Source: Strix aluco (Eukaryota > Chordata > Aves > Strigiformes > Strigidae). From it: DNA of 64,000 nt. Shown here piece by piece: positions 28,001 through 43,000 of the stretch (the stretch's first letter is position 1; each line of letters opens with the position of its first letter). Position numbers and translations under genes: made by a program. The stretch lies in contig NC_133933.1 in the NCBI RefSeq assembly GCF_031877795.1, positions 21,170,029 to 21,234,028 of the forward strand, written 5' to 3'. The notes beneath the pieces were generated by a model. The model made no database searches and was not told the origin of the DNA. It worked only from the letters and a program-made list of their open reading frames with translations.

Positions 28001-31000
28001 GGCCGCCAACTGGATTTAACTCCATTCACCACAACTCTTTGGGCCTGGCCATCCAGCCAGTTTTTTACCCAGCAAAGCGTGTGCCCATCCAAGCCATGAG
28101 CAGCCAGTTTCACCAGGAGAATGCTGTGGGAAACGGTGTCAAAGGCCTTACTGAAGTCAAGGTAGACAACATCCACAGCCTTTCCCTCATCCAATAAGCA
28201 GGTCACCCTGTCGTAGAAGGAGATCAGGTTTGTCAAGCAGGACCTGCCTTTCATAAACCCATGCTGACTGGGCCTGATCATCTGGTTGTCCCGCATGTGT
28301 TGTGTGATGGTACTCAGGATGAGCTGCTCCATCAGCTTCCCGGGCACCGACGTCAAGCTGACAGACCTGTAATTTCCTGGATCATCCTTCCGACCCTTCT
28401 TATATATGGGCGTCACACTGGCCAGTTTCCAATCTGTCGGGACCTCCCTGGTCAGCCAGGACTGCTGGTAAATGATGGAAAGCAGCTTGGCGAGCACCCC
28501 AGCCAGCTCCTTCAGCACCCTCGGGTGTATCCGGTCTGGTCCCATAGACTTGTGTATATCTACATGATGCAGTAGGTCACTGACAATCTCCTTCTGGATT
28601 GTGGGGCGTGGTTGTCCCAGTCTCTGTCTTCTGGCTGAGGAGGCTGGATTCCCTCAATACAACTAGTCTTGCTATTAAAGACTGAGGCAAAGAAGGCATT
28701 AAGCACCTCAGCCTTTTCCTCATCACTTGTTACCATGTTTCCTCCTGCATTTAGCAGGGGATGGAGGCTCTCCCTGGTCTTTCTTTTGCTGCTCACATAC
28801 TTACAGAAACATTTCTTGTTATCCTTGATTGCTGAAGCCAGGGTAATTTCCAGCTGGGCTTTAGACCTCCTGATTTCCACCCTGCATAGCCTCACAGCAT
28901 CTTTGTAATCACTGTGAGTGGCTAGCCCCTTCTTCCAAAGGCTGTAAACTTTTCTTTTCTCCCTGAGTTCCAGCCAAAGCTCCCTGTTTAGCCAGGGTGG
29001 TCTTCTCAGTCGCCAGCTTCTCTTACAGCACCTGGGGACTGCCTGTTCCTGAGCCATTAACACTTCCTTCTTAAAGAGTGCCCAGCCTTCCTGGACCCCT
29101 ATACCCTTCAGGATCGTCTCCCAAGGGATCCTTTCAAGCAGTTGCCTAAACAAGACAAAGTCAGCCCTTCTGAAGTCCAGGATGTCAGTTCTGCTTAGAC
29201 CTCTCCTGGCCTCTCTAAGAATAGAGAACACTATTATTTCATGATCGCTGTGCCCTAGTCAGCCTCCAACCGCCACATCATCCCTTGGCTTTGTACCTAT
29301 TTTATATCAAGGTCTCAGACCATAAGGCTTGTCTGACCACTTCTGCCCTTATTTCTGTTGTTATCCACCTGAAAGATGGCAGGCTTGAGTATCCTTTGTT
29401 TTTGTGTTGGTTTTTTTTATCTGCATTGAGTGGTCTCTAAAGGAAAAAGTTGATGACACACCAGTGCAATGCAGAACAGGGGAAAGGGGAATGACCTCCC
29501 CCAGAACCTAAGCAGCAGCACAAATGATGCCACTTTCTTTTCAAGGTGCACTTTTTTATACTTTTCTTCACCTATGAAAAGCACATAGTGCATCAGATAT
29601 TAAAATATATATTAGATGTTACATAATTTATTTTCAAGGAAACAAAAAGCAGGAAACCCTTTCGTGGTGCATTTTTGAAGGCAAAGACTTGAAGGATGAG
29701 GGTAATGCTGATGCCTGAATAGACTCAGCTGGACTAGTTTAGTTTTTAGTGCTCACTGGTTAAACAATTTTGGCCAAATTTTAAACTTATATGTTCCTGT
29801 AGCTCTAGCAAGTAGAAAATAAGCTAAACTCTGCTGCATGTATTCCACTGCAATGGAGTATTATAGTACAATCCAGTGGCACTGTATTCTTGCATTCACT
29901 TGCATCTGAATGATTAATGAGAACTTACCATTTTCATATGAGACCAACTAAAATCTGCAAAGTTTCTCCTACCTCTATGACTTGAGGCTAAACTTTCCCA
30001 AATTGTATGCATATCCTATTCTTCACAGAGAATGTTTTGTTCATTGACATTTCCCGTTCCATAAAGAGAATTTAATTGATTTGTGTCCTTTTAATGTATC
30101 TCTCCAAATTAACAGCGTAGAAATCGATGCATTTGTCTGAAGTAAATCTATAGAACACTTCATAATTTTATGGAGATTTAGTGTGACTTTGAAAAATGCA
30201 TATTTTTAAATTATAAATCTCTAAATCATCTATTTGGCAATTCATCACCATCTGCAAATCAGATGATAAATTATTCTCACTGCCGTAAGTCATTCCAACA
30301 TATAAGTAGTAAGCCAGTGGCAGGCAGGAGGGATCCCATGGAAGGACCATGTTTCAGACCCCAGATCGGAAAGTGTTCAAGTTCTGCAAGCAGGTACTGA
30401 TCCCTCCCAGCCTGTGAGTCTCTAAGGATCAGGCTCCCAGCAGGCCACTTGTTCTATATCCATCTTTCATTTATGAGTAACTAGTGCAATACTAAAAAGA
30501 ACAAATCTCACTGAATTCTGGTTATGGAAAAAATCATGAATATTTCTGTAAGAAATACATACATGTTTAATATATGATTTCTAGTCTGCATCCCCCTTTG
30601 CCACTACAAATGAAAAAATCCAATTCATTCTGGTCTAAGGGTTTTTATATCAGCTCCAAAAGGAATCGTTTTCTTGTAATTACAACTGAAGTAAGATAAG
30701 TCTCAGGACTGTGACGATACTGACTCTGATTTTGTAGATGCATTCCAGTTGTTTAGAAGATAGTTTTTCTTGACAGTGTATAATCTGAGGCTTAGTTTCT
30801 GTGCCCTTGCAGTCAATTCTGTCGAGAAAAACATTGTTTTGAAGACCTTTCCCCCATATACCCATCAGTATATAATATTTACTTTCAGGAGTCAATTTTG
30901 TGTAGCCCCATAAACCTTAATCTAGCACACATTTAACAAGCGTCAAATAAGTGGATTTTCTTTTTCTCTATGTTCAGCATTGGTTATTCTTATGTACAAG

Positions 31001-34000
31001 TGTAGGGTAGGAGCATCTGTACATCAAAATCCGATAGTGCCTACAAAGAGAGTCATGTTGGTCGGTGTAATGACGAAAAAGAGCCACGTTGTTTCAGTTT
31101 GCATGCATGTAATGAAAATGGCATTTAAATCCAAGAATTATTCCTGAAGTGCACTGAATACATATCTGTGTATTTCTACATCTGTGGATTAGATGACTCT
31201 CATCCTGACTTAATAATAATGTATGAAGCGCTGTGAACATTATCTACATCCTTGCCCATCCAAATAAATTCACTAAGCAGGACCAATGACAGGAGCAAAA
31301 GGCTCACAGGCTTGGGTTCACTCTGTTTATGTTAGTTCTGGCCCTTAGTTGCTGCCTTACCCACAATTTACTGAGAAAACAGAGATTGGCTGCTACGGGG
31401 ATACTTATTCCAAAGGGTTGGCATTCCCTTTTGCCAAGACAGCAAAAGGCTGGTCTCTCGCAAAGCCCACTGGCACAGGCTGTCAGGATGTCCGAGGTGA
31501 GGCATGGACACTGCTGCCAAACAAGAATTGGTAGGGGAGTTGAACAACTGTGCATAAAAGAAGGAAATACAGAGCGTGGAAAGCTAATTTCTGGTATCTT
31601 TTCCATTAATGTATTGCTTTGTGTCTGCCTTTTTCATTATAGTGAAATCTCTCAGAGTGACTCCCTGGAGAGAATAGAAGCGAGTGCATTTGACAGCCTT
31701 CCCACTTTGTCTGAAATGTAAGCATCAGTTAAAAAAAGGCATCCATGTCATGATTTAGGATCATCAAGGAGTAAACAGTCTGCAGAAAAGTATTCTTGGA
31801 CCAAATCTTTCTGTTACTTCGGCTGGTTTTGGATTAGATCTTTGATGAGAAACATTCCTTTCCAAAGTTTCATATGAAATAGTGAGCACTCTGTAAGGTC
31901 TAGCCTTGGAGATCTAAATCATTTAAAGACATCCATGCATAGAAAGTCCCACTGCTTTCAGCGAGCTCAATGGCAGGAGCAGAGCTCTGTGAATTCTACT
32001 GCCGGCACTGTCGAGCTCTCTGAGCGGGGAAATAATTCGAGATGACAACAGATGAGAAAAACCTTCCTTTTTGAAGATGTGGTTTTCAAAGCCCTACAGT
32101 ATTTAAATACAACTGCTTAGTATGCATAGCTTCTTGTGAACGCTAACATATTGCTCAAACAGAACATGTACTGATTTTAAACTTGACCTGCATAACACAG
32201 GCATCTGAGAGAGAGAGTTAAAAGCAATGACTGGGAGAATGCGCTGAAATATTTAGTGAAATTTGGAACTATAAATCTGATTCAATATCTCATTACTGCC
32301 TTTTTCACATAGCATGATCAGCGAGAGGCTTAAAAGTGGTGCAACTAAGTGAGGACAAATCGGTTTTTTTGGTTTGGTGTTTTTTTTTTTTTTTTTTTTT
32401 TATATGTGAACTCCATTGAGGCCAGATACTCACATGAGCAAGAGATACAGATTTGTTCACCTGTGATTGGGTCCAACCTCCACTAGAAACAATGGTGGGT
32501 TTAGGGAAGAAATAAAAGATTTGACCCCATGCATTCACCTAGAGTTTATGAATAGCTTGTCATTTGCCTGTCTTCTAAAACAAAAAGCTAAGCAAGACCA
32601 TCAAAGTGCTACAGCAGACTAGCAAGAAAACCTGTTTGAATCTTGAATGCGCTACGTGCCTCACATTGCAAGGGCTTGATGTCCCAAGCTGCACTTAAGG
32701 CCACTTTTAATGGATGATCAGGGTAGATGGGTTCAATGGCATTCTTGAATTTGAACTCTTGTCGCAATTTCATATGCGAAAATCTTTAAATTTTGTAAAT
32801 CATGCATAGGGAAGGAGCTGGACCATGGCTGTTGGGCTTTTATGCAAACATACAGATTTACCAGATAGCGTAGCTCCTCGATTGAGAGGGTCTGCCCATT
32901 TTTTGAGCGACCACGAGCAAACTGTATTTTTCACACACATCTCCAACTCCCAGTTTCTGCAGATGTAAGCAGGCATCTGGTGCTACTAGCCACTGCTCTA
33001 AGGAAGTCTGTGGTGCTCTTAAGAGGTCAAACCATCTGAGGAACTGCCTTTCCTGGCTAGGCAGAGCATCCGTAATATCATGGAAACAAGGGATGATACA
33101 AAGGGATCTGATTGCAGGGCGAGGACCAGGCACCCACACACATGCCTGGAGCTCAGGCTCCTTGCTCAGCCCCACCGCCAAGCCCATCTGTTGGGAGGCA
33201 CAGTCATTGGGACAGCAGCTCCTGCCTCCAAGCCCCTGATGTAAACCAGAAGCTCACTGCATTAGGCAGGCCATGAGCCCAGAACACATATCCCAGAAAA
33301 CTGGCAGAAAATGGCAAAATGCTGACTCCCACCAGTGACCAGGATATCCAGATGAGATCATCTCAGCTCAGTGAACCATGACAATTCAGGAGCTGTTATT
33401 TTTGTCAGCTTCCTAACAATTACACGCCATTTTTATTACCAATAGTGCTTCAAGATGCAATCATGGTATATTTGTAGAACGTTTGTTCGCAGCAGGAGAC
33501 CCTTCTGCCATATTCTGCACTTGACTGTTTTCTCACAAAGCCCATCAGGAGCAAAATTCAGGACCTTCCCAAATATATTACAATTATAATACTGAAATAT
33601 TTTTCCCTCATTACAGATTAATCCTGAACACGAAAAGTCTGTTGCACATTGAGGATGGAGCATTCAGAAACCTTCCAAGGCTAAAATACTTGTAAGAAAG
33701 AGTTCTCTTTCTTTTCTGTTTGCTTTTTTTTTTTTCCCTCTAAAGGAGTAGACAAATTACAGCAAGGAGTATAAAGAAAAAAGTTTTTCATGCATTACTG
33801 TACACTAGAAGTACATACATCATTTACAATAGCTTTAATGTGCAGTTAACCAATAGTGAGGTCTTTCAGCAGGCAAGAAAATAAAGTAATCCAGGGCAGA
33901 GCAGTAATGGACAAAACAGTAGTAAAGTCTGTAAATTAGTTCTGCTAAGTACTTATTTCTAGAATAAAGCTTTCAGATTGACAAGGTGCTATGCAAAAGG

Positions 34001-37000
34001 GGTAACTAAAATCTCTTCCTTGTGCTTAATGCAGAGAGAAAATACGCTGCTTCTCTAGGACACTGCTTGAGGATGCTACAAAACTTAATTTTTACAGGCC
34101 TTACAAACACAATTGGAGCCTAAATAAAAATTATTATATTTGTCACTCACCTTTTAATGCATCGTTAAACTCGTATCTACCAAGTTGGGTTCTTGTTGCA
34201 TCCACTCTGGTAATCTTTTCTCCTGTAAATAGGATTTATGCTTTTCTCTAGGAGCATTTGTAACACTGGAATAAGACAGTTTCCAGACCTGACACAGATC
34301 TTCTCATTAGAAGCTCATTTTATTTTGTAAGTAGAGACCCAGCCTAACCCAGATGTGAGTCTTTTCCATCTTGTTTGTGGATCACTGACAAAAATACCTT
34401 TTTTTTTTTCACCTCCCAAAGGGAGCTCTGTGATAACCTGCGTATGACAACTATACCACAAAATGCTTTCCAGGGGATGAACAATGAATCACTGACCCTG
34501 TGAGTAAAATAATCCTAGCTCCAGTTGCTTCTGTGAGGATAACACTTGTGCTTGAGGAAAGCAGGTTGCCTTTACAAAAATCTCGAAATTAAGCCCCATA
34601 CAATACATGTTGGTATTGTGAGTTAAACTTGAACTGCTTAGGAAACAGAGGGGTGTTCTTCAAGCTAAAAAGCAGGGCTTTATCCAAAAGCTAACTTCAC
34701 TTAGGAAAGAAAGTAGAAGAAATCCAAATCCTCATCTTCCATGCAGTGTTGTTTTTAAAAATACCATCAACAGGACATAAACTCCAAAAGCTGTGCTGAA
34801 AGCCAAAGTCTCTCTTCTTCCCTCAGGGATGCAGTTTCTTGAAATAGTGCTTTCAGGGACCGACCAGGCTGATACTACCGATCTAACACTGCTGAGCTTC
34901 AGCTGCACAGGGTCCCTCTGCAGAGGAGGAAGGGAGAGAAGAAACTGGTACTAATGCTTGTTCTTACCCTGATTGCTTTTGACTCAACTTACGTTGATTC
35001 CCATTAAGTCCCCACACCTGAGACTTTCCTTTTAGCGAACTGCATTCATTGCTGCAGCCGCCTGTGAGACAGGTGGGTTTGATGCTAACCGAGATGCCCC
35101 ACCTGAGGAACGCAAAAAGCAGCAGAAAGCCAAAGTGAGGTGTCATCTGCCAGCACAGCAAGAACCACATATGGATTTCACAGCACCTTTGTCCTCACAA
35201 ACACTTCCACAAGGAAGTGCTGAAATAGGAGAAATCACAGACTGAGTCTTTCTGCAGGATGTGGCCGACGTTCAGGTCTCCAGAGGGAGGACCAGCTGAG
35301 CAATAGAGGGCAGCAGCAGGCCACCTACTTTTGTGTTGTAGCCACAGACACCAATGTGGAGGCCAGTAAAGCCAACCTTTACAGACCAGACTGATTTCTG
35401 AAAGGCAGCACACATCCAAATGGGGAGCCTTGCCTTGAGACAAGCGTGTACCAAAACCCCTGCACAAAACTGCATGAATATTTGCACCTGCAAATAAGCT
35501 GTGCACACAAACAAGAACTGCAGTTGACTGGATTGGGCCCTTCATCAGGCTGACGTGCTGGCACAACAGTAATTTCGACACAGATTTTATGTATTGACCA
35601 ATACCTTCTGAAACGATTAGAGGAACTGAGCATAAATGTGACTGAAGACTACTCCTACACAATGTTAAAGAGGAGCAATTGCTTAGATTAGGGCATCATT
35701 TTATCTTATGAGCCTCTTTCCTACCACAAGTTCTCAAAATAACTTCAGCAAAATTATGATTCTGTTAATGGTGCAAGAAAATGAACATACAAGAGATGGA
35801 GAAAGGTACTTAAAATTTTTACAGTAACCCTAAAATGTATTAAATGGGAGGGAGTCTAACTCAGTCAGGAAACAGCCAATGATCATTTTCCTCCCATCCT
35901 GTTGTGATAGGGAGCTCACTACAAGAAGAAACGAATTATCTTATCGGCAGCTTCCTAATTATAGAGCTACACGTTAACTCCACCCCATGCAGTTAACTGT
36001 AATTAGCTGAAGTAATTCCTGTTGTTACAGCATGGTCTGGTGAAACACAAGTAATCTATGAAGGTGTAAAGTCAGCCTGCAGTAATACTTTACACTACAA
36101 ATAGCTAATTTAGTCTTTCTAACAGTCTTTCATAGGGATGGGGAAATCGATCCTACATATTGTGTTTTTTAAGGAAATTACTAATTTCAGCATTGTGCTG
36201 AGATAGACCCCTTCTCCTATCAAATGTAGCCAGGTGCTCCCCACACTTCAGCTTTTCTTGGGAGCAGGTTCCATAGCCCCAGTTCCTGCTCTCCTACAAA
36301 CAAGTGGAAAAGCAACAGCAGAAATTCTGTTCAATTTATAAACTGTGCCAAATTTTCTACAGGGGCTTAATATTAAAAAAATACTGTATACAAATGATTA
36401 TATTGAATTTATATTGGAAATGTGAACTTGATATCACAAATGTTTTCTCAGTGAAATCAGACCCATAGGTTAGATGTCCTAATGAAGGAAAAGAGCTGGA
36501 CTCCAGATGCAGCAGAGCCCAGCCTTTAGGTATCTGGCCCCAGGGTGGCATCAAGTGTCCCTGTGCAGCGCAGGGGACAGCAAGGTTTCCACAGCACAAA
36601 TCGAGCCTGGCAGCAGTACTCTAGAGGAGCCAATAGCTCACTGACCGCTGGATGCTGCATGACTCACCCCTTCCTCTCTGCAAAGCTGTCTCTTGGGCTG
36701 CTGGAAAGTTTGTCTGTCCCCAGAGGATCTGCAATCCAGCAGCAGTCCCCAGGCTTTAGAGCTGCTTTCCATCTGACACTTCTCTAGCCCTTGCAGTCTT
36801 CCATTTTCACATGCCAACACCACAGAATCCAGGTCTTTTGCCTCCAGGTTGCTGTCTGTGAGCCAGGAGCTTACCTGGACTAATGTCTTGTTTCTGGATC
36901 TCAGCCCAAGGTGGGCACAGGTGAGCCCCTTGGAGAGGGGGAGGATCTATACATAAGCAGAAGCTCTCTTCAACAGCTAAACAGGAAGGTGCTTAGGGAA

Positions 37001-40000
37001 TTTAAGCTGCAATTTTATCTTAGAGTTAACATAAGTCATGCAATAGTTACCCTTGTTCTTTATAAGCAGACCTTCTAATCATTGAGATTTGAAACCTGTG
37101 GTACATAACATAATCTCGTCTTCTCCAAGTCTTTTTCCCTTACATGTTTTTTTAATCCCCAGCAAATTGTACAAAAATGGATTTGAAGATATCCACAGCC
37201 ATGCCTTCAATGGGACAAAGCTGAATCAATTGTGAGTGTGTTTTCCCTCCTCGGTTTGTTTTGTTAAACAGTAAACAGTAGTTCGAATACAGTCAAAGGC
37301 TCTTCCTTCAACTTAACCAGCTGTGTCTTGCATTTCCTGTCACCCATTAGAAAACCACATTTCAGTGTCATTGTGACTCAATTGTTAATCCTGCAGCACT
37401 TATGGCTTTTCCTGAAACACCATCCCTTAGCACGCTGCAGTTTTTATGAGAAAAGCTCATAATTTTTAATAAAATTTAATAAAATCTTAAACTTAGCAGC
37501 AGTAGTCAAAAGCTTGAAACTGTAGCTCGAACTGAGGAACCTACATACTATATCTGGCAACATCAATAGTTTTTAAATCATGCTCTGGGACCAGTCTCTT
37601 GGTTTGGGCAAAACTTTTGCATCTTTGTACGCTGCTACTGCAGCAAAGGAACCAGACTGGTTGTACCTGGTTTAAGTCAGAAGAAACTGGAAATGATCAG
37701 AATTAAGTGTAGATGATAGTGGTGTGATGGCATCAGCAGAGGGAAAGGTCGTATGAGAAATACAAGCGCTCCCCAGGCCAGATATTGCAATGACAACCAC
37801 TGTGGCAGGAGAAGGGATTGAAATAGACAGGAAGAAGCTGCCAAAAAAGGGATTATTTTAAAATACAGATGTAAAGGGAGTTAATGTTTGATTCCACAGA
37901 ATCCTGAAGGACAATAAGAACCTCAGGTGGATACACGACGATGCCCTGAGAGGGGCCACAGGGCCAGATGTCCTGTAAGTATCCACTGCTCCATTAACTG
38001 GGTTTATAGGTGTTCCACAGGACCTGTGTTGTGCTACGTGGGCTGTGTCATCTCAGCAAACAGGCTTTGAGCCTGGCAGGGGACTCGATCTCTGACCCTC
38101 TGCTTGTAAAATGGAAACATGTCAATGAGATGCCATGAAGTTACAGGGCGGAAGGCTCAGTTTGCACCGTGACAAATGCATGTCAGCCAGTTCTAACGTT
38201 GGTATTGACCTCAGCTTCTTAGATATTTCAGCCTTTGCTTTATTTGTGTCAGATCCTCCTGATCCTATTCCTGTGCCTTATATTCTGGCATTGCAAACTA
38301 ACTTGTCTTTTGGTAGGATGAGTATGTTTTTACAGTATATTATTTTAGAATTTGGTTATAAAAGTGAACTAGCTGATCGCATGCTATAAGCCTGTGCTGA
38401 ATAAAACACATTATTATCCTCATGCTTTATTAATCAAGTACTTACTGGAGGGCTGCACTGGCTGTAACTCCATGCAATAAAGCACAATGGGTGGTTCTGT
38501 AAATAGCACTCTGTGCCGCACGTGCCATTTTGTTCCTTTTATTGGCGCAGTACAGTACATGGCATTACTAACATCACTTTCACAATTGTGGCCTTTTTTC
38601 CCCTATTTAATGGCCTGACTCTGAAAATACTTAGTTATGTCAATCACTTTTCCTCACACAAACAGTCCCTCTGAAGTTACTCTTAAGCCAAACCGCTTAA
38701 GTTTGTCTTGGCAAGAATGAAGGATTCTTTTATGTGTTTAAATTAATAACCATTTAATTAAAACACCTAGAACAGCCCTTCAGAGAGCCAGGAGGGTGTC
38801 CTACCTGTTGGCTGGCTGGAGAGTCACATTCACTCACCTTCTCTCCTTTTCTCTGGCCTGAAGAGCCGTCCCTCGCTTGGTGCACAGTGGCTTTCAAACA
38901 GAGAGCTCAAGGCACAGCCCCTGGAGTGGTGGGTTTCAGTTTCCCCAGGACAAAGTGATCTCCTTGCCTCACTGAGGCTCCTGGGCCGTGGGGATGCTCT
39001 TACCCTGCTGCTCTGTAGTTTCACAGACCGTGTTTGTGAGCTGGGTATCAGGCGCTGAAGCAGCTTTGCAGATTTAGACTTTTGTGAAAAAACGAGTCAC
39101 TGTTACCTACCATCATGCTTTGGTGGTATTTTTATACGTATGAAAAGAAAAAAAGAATGCTCTCTTTATTTCACAGGGACATTTCTTCAACAGCGCTGGA
39201 GTCCCTGCCTAGTTATGGACTTGAGGCCATTCAAGTCTTAAATGCAACGTCATCTTACTCGTTAAAGAGACTGCCACCACTGGATAAATTCAGCAGTCTT
39301 CTAGAAGCTGTTCTAACGTATCCCAGCCACTGCTGTGCTTTTCGAAATCTAAGGACAGAAAAGTAAGTCCAAATAGCACATTATTGTATTGTAGTACTTC
39401 AGAAGCTCCAAAATGGCAATTCTGCTTTATTCAGCTCCAGTCAGAAGGAAGCTGTGGTACATAGCAAGGCCTCACACAAAACAACAGATCTCTGCTAAAG
39501 CCAGGAAAATTATCTTCATTTATTTTAGAACAGAAATGGATCCCATCCTGTGCCCAGGATCTGCCAGCAGGAACATTATTTTAAATTTGCTTAAAGGTTA
39601 TATTTTTGTTGGTATATCAATTAAAAAGCCTACTGGCACATGGAAGACGGATCTCCATCAATAGCATGTTCTAAAAAAAAAAAAAAAAAGAACCCCTGTA
39701 GCCTTTAGCTATGTAGCTTATTTAATGCAAGTGATATGGTGACCTAGTAGAAAAGGCAGGCTTTCAATTACTCACCGAAATTAGGACCTGACACAAACCT
39801 ACAGAAAGAGGTTAGTCAGTTTAGTTCCAGTCATTTCAGATAACAATAGACAGTATTGTCTCCCCACAATTGAAACCGTGGCACAGAGAGCGCTTTGCAT
39901 CTGCTAATTCGGGGCAGTCAATGCGAGACAACTGGAGCTAATTTTTCAGCATTTTTGTTTCAAAGAAATCAACCCTCGGTTGGCATTAGGCAGCCAAAGC

Positions 40001-43000
40001 AACTCTAAATGAGTTTAGCTGAAGCTATGAGGATGCCTCACTTCTCATCTGTCTCAAGGGAAGGCTACAGAAAAGACGTACTGAGCAATCATTTGTGAGA
40101 AGCCTGATCTGTGTGACTTGCACGCCATCACATCAGAACTGCGTTGCAAAGGCAAGAGTAGAATCCAATTCTTTAGGGTAAAATTAGGGGTGATGCTATG
40201 CTTTCTCTGCCTACCTCATTTTACTAACTGGTTCCTGCTTCTGCAAGAATAGAGCAGAGATTCTACAGTCAAGGGTTTCCATTGCTACCGAACTCTGATT
40301 CAGTCCCAGATCAAGTCTCTGAGTGTATTAAATGCAGAAGCAACGCTGGGACAGAAAAAATAATATTTTATTCATTCTGATGAAGATAACATTTCTGATA
40401 TTCTGTTAATTTTGAGGTGCTTGACTTTGCAACATGATCATGCTCTATAAAAACAGGGGTTCTTTAGTAAGTCACTTTCTTGTATTTAGTAACTGTTTTC
40501 TTAGTAAACTGGGAAAAAAAAAAAAACCTGCAAATCAGGAAACTAGACTGCCCTCCTAACTGGGGCATCAGCAGGGTTCAGAGCAGTGCTGATGATCTAT
40601 CTGCACAGCCCTGGCTGCTGCAAAAACCTGTATGAGCAACAGGCTGTTATCTTCTATGGCCGGCTACTACAAAGGAATGAGAGACAGATCTCTGGCTGTT
40701 TTCCTCATCATCTACTGATGACAGCAAAGACCACAGAGACTGAGATCTCCCAAGACCTTCCCAGGTTACACAGGGAAGAGTCTTTGTGTGATTATGTATT
40801 CTCATGGTCACACAGCTGCAGCCTGTTTCTCTCTTTCTACCCCCTTCTGTTGCCCTGTACTCTACATACAGTCATCTCACCTGGTTTTTACTACCCCTGC
40901 CCCATATCCCATTCCTAAGCACCTACAGACTGCACTCTCTGATCAGTGAGATATGGTGACAAGGTCTCACTGATACATCTGACCAGGCAAGCAGGTTCAC
41001 TTCAGTCATCATCACAGACATTACGGAAATAAAGTCCTCAGACCAAATATTTTTGAGATTTCTGGGGTAGAATTGAGCCGTGTAAGAGAGGTGGAAGGTA
41101 GCATTCAGTTCCCTAGACTTTCTTTCACTGGCCTGAATGGGGGTGGGGGCAGGGAAGCAGTTTATACCACATCTTCAAAAAGTTACAAGAAAAAACAACT
41201 TCTATTGCCATCCTGTTATTTACAAGCATCACATAGGGGCTTAGATTGGTATCTTATTTCTCTCATTATACATAAAACTTCCTATAAGCTTCCAGATGTC
41301 TGACTCTCTTAAAAGTACACAAAAGAGCTCAGTGTTGGCTCTTTCTACTGTTGCAGCAATGAGGTCAGACAAAGCCATTTCCATTCACACTGGTAGAGTA
41401 CCTGGCCCATACTTTCAAAGCCTCAAAACCAGAGATTTTGCCAAATACATCATCTTTCAAGTTGTACTTTTCAAATTGCTTTACTTCCAGCATGTAAAGT
41501 CCACCTCCAGATCCCAGACAGTTTTTAAAAGAGAGTATCGGGCCAGCTTCCCAGCATTTGTTAACATGCACTTCTCTAAAAGCCAGCGTAACTGCTACCA
41601 CTCACACTGGTAGAGAATCTGGGCCACTTCAATACAATATTGCATAAGGCAAAACATACATTTTCATTCCAGCTCAAGTTATTTCACTATAAAAAAATAC
41701 ATCATAAACTATAACCAAGCCAAAAGACCATTCTTGTAGCCCCCATGAGGTATTGCCTACTGTCACAGTATTTGAAGCCTTCTCCTCCCCACTTGGAGGT
41801 CTACATGACCGTTCTCACTGCCACGAGGCCATCTCTGGCTTACCTTACGTGTCTGCGAAGACCACTTGCAGAGAAGATGAGAATTTTGCTGAAATCCAGA
41901 CTGAAACTAACTTTCTTTTCATCCTTCTTTCAGACAAAATTCCTTACTTTCCATTTTTAACAACTTCTCCAAAGAGTGTGAAAGCACCATGAGGAAACCA
42001 ACTAATGAAATATTGTAAGTACCTCTCTGCATACAGATATTGGAAGTAGCAAATACGAACCTCCCCCTCCTGCTGTTCGTGTGCTTTTTCTAGAACAGCA
42101 CGTCTTTTGCTGCCAATTTAGTCACCCTTACAAGTTGCACAGTGGTAATTTTACTATCATTAAACCACAATTTGTAATTTTTATGTTCAAAAGGGAAGGG
42201 AAAAAACCCATAATTTCATGAGCTTTACTGACTCCAGCTTCTCTTCTGAATTCTTGAAAGACTTTCAAAACACTGAATAAATATTTAAGAAAGTTAATGG
42301 CCTACATGGAGACTTTTCATGCCCTGAGATAATTGCAGTTGTTTGTGTGATTCATAGAAGAGCTGCTACTGTTAATTTTTTTTTGCCTAAAAAAAGGATA
42401 ATTAGAAGTCTGTATGGTCAGTAGTTTTCCATGGTAGAAAGAGTCCCTGAGTTAGAAGTGTGATGACCCCATGCAATTGGTTTACCTCTTTTAAATGTGT
42501 CTTTCCATATCATCACAGTTCTGTTTGACAGTGTTCAGTGGGACAATGAAAAAGACTAACATCAAAACTGTTGCACTGGCCACGCTGGATAACACAGGCT
42601 CTAAACCAGTATTTAATGGAGAAATTTAAGGATTTGCTACTATTTGTCCCTCTACAGCTAAATGGAAGACCTTGGGACTTCTCATCAGCCCTGACCTGGG
42701 GTCAGAGCATTGTGAAGTCTGGAAAAAACAAGGTTATGGTCACAAAATTCTAACAGCTAAATACAGCTGAAAGGTGATTGATTCATTGGGATACTGACTT
42801 CCTTGGACATTATCTTGTTTGCTGGTTGGTCAGGCCTCCTACACTTGCCATTTGGTTTTATTTGGCCTTTTGTAAAGCAGCAGCTGCCTTGAGTCTCTTG
42901 TGACCACTTCTCATTTGCTGCCTGCCTGCAGCTCCTCTGAGTGCCTCACTTAGTCCTGTCCACTCCCAACTGCAAAACTGAAGCACTTCAGGACTACAAA

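Noticed and set aside
27475-28545. 356-residue open frame as a host gene
   Set aside because: It is a CR1 reverse transcriptase with a TGA and an upstream frameshift, followed by a CR1 tail.
35195-35662. 155-residue reverse-strand frame in LHCGR intron 6
   Set aside because: No recognisable family, Cys-rich random-looking composition and no splice or promoter context.
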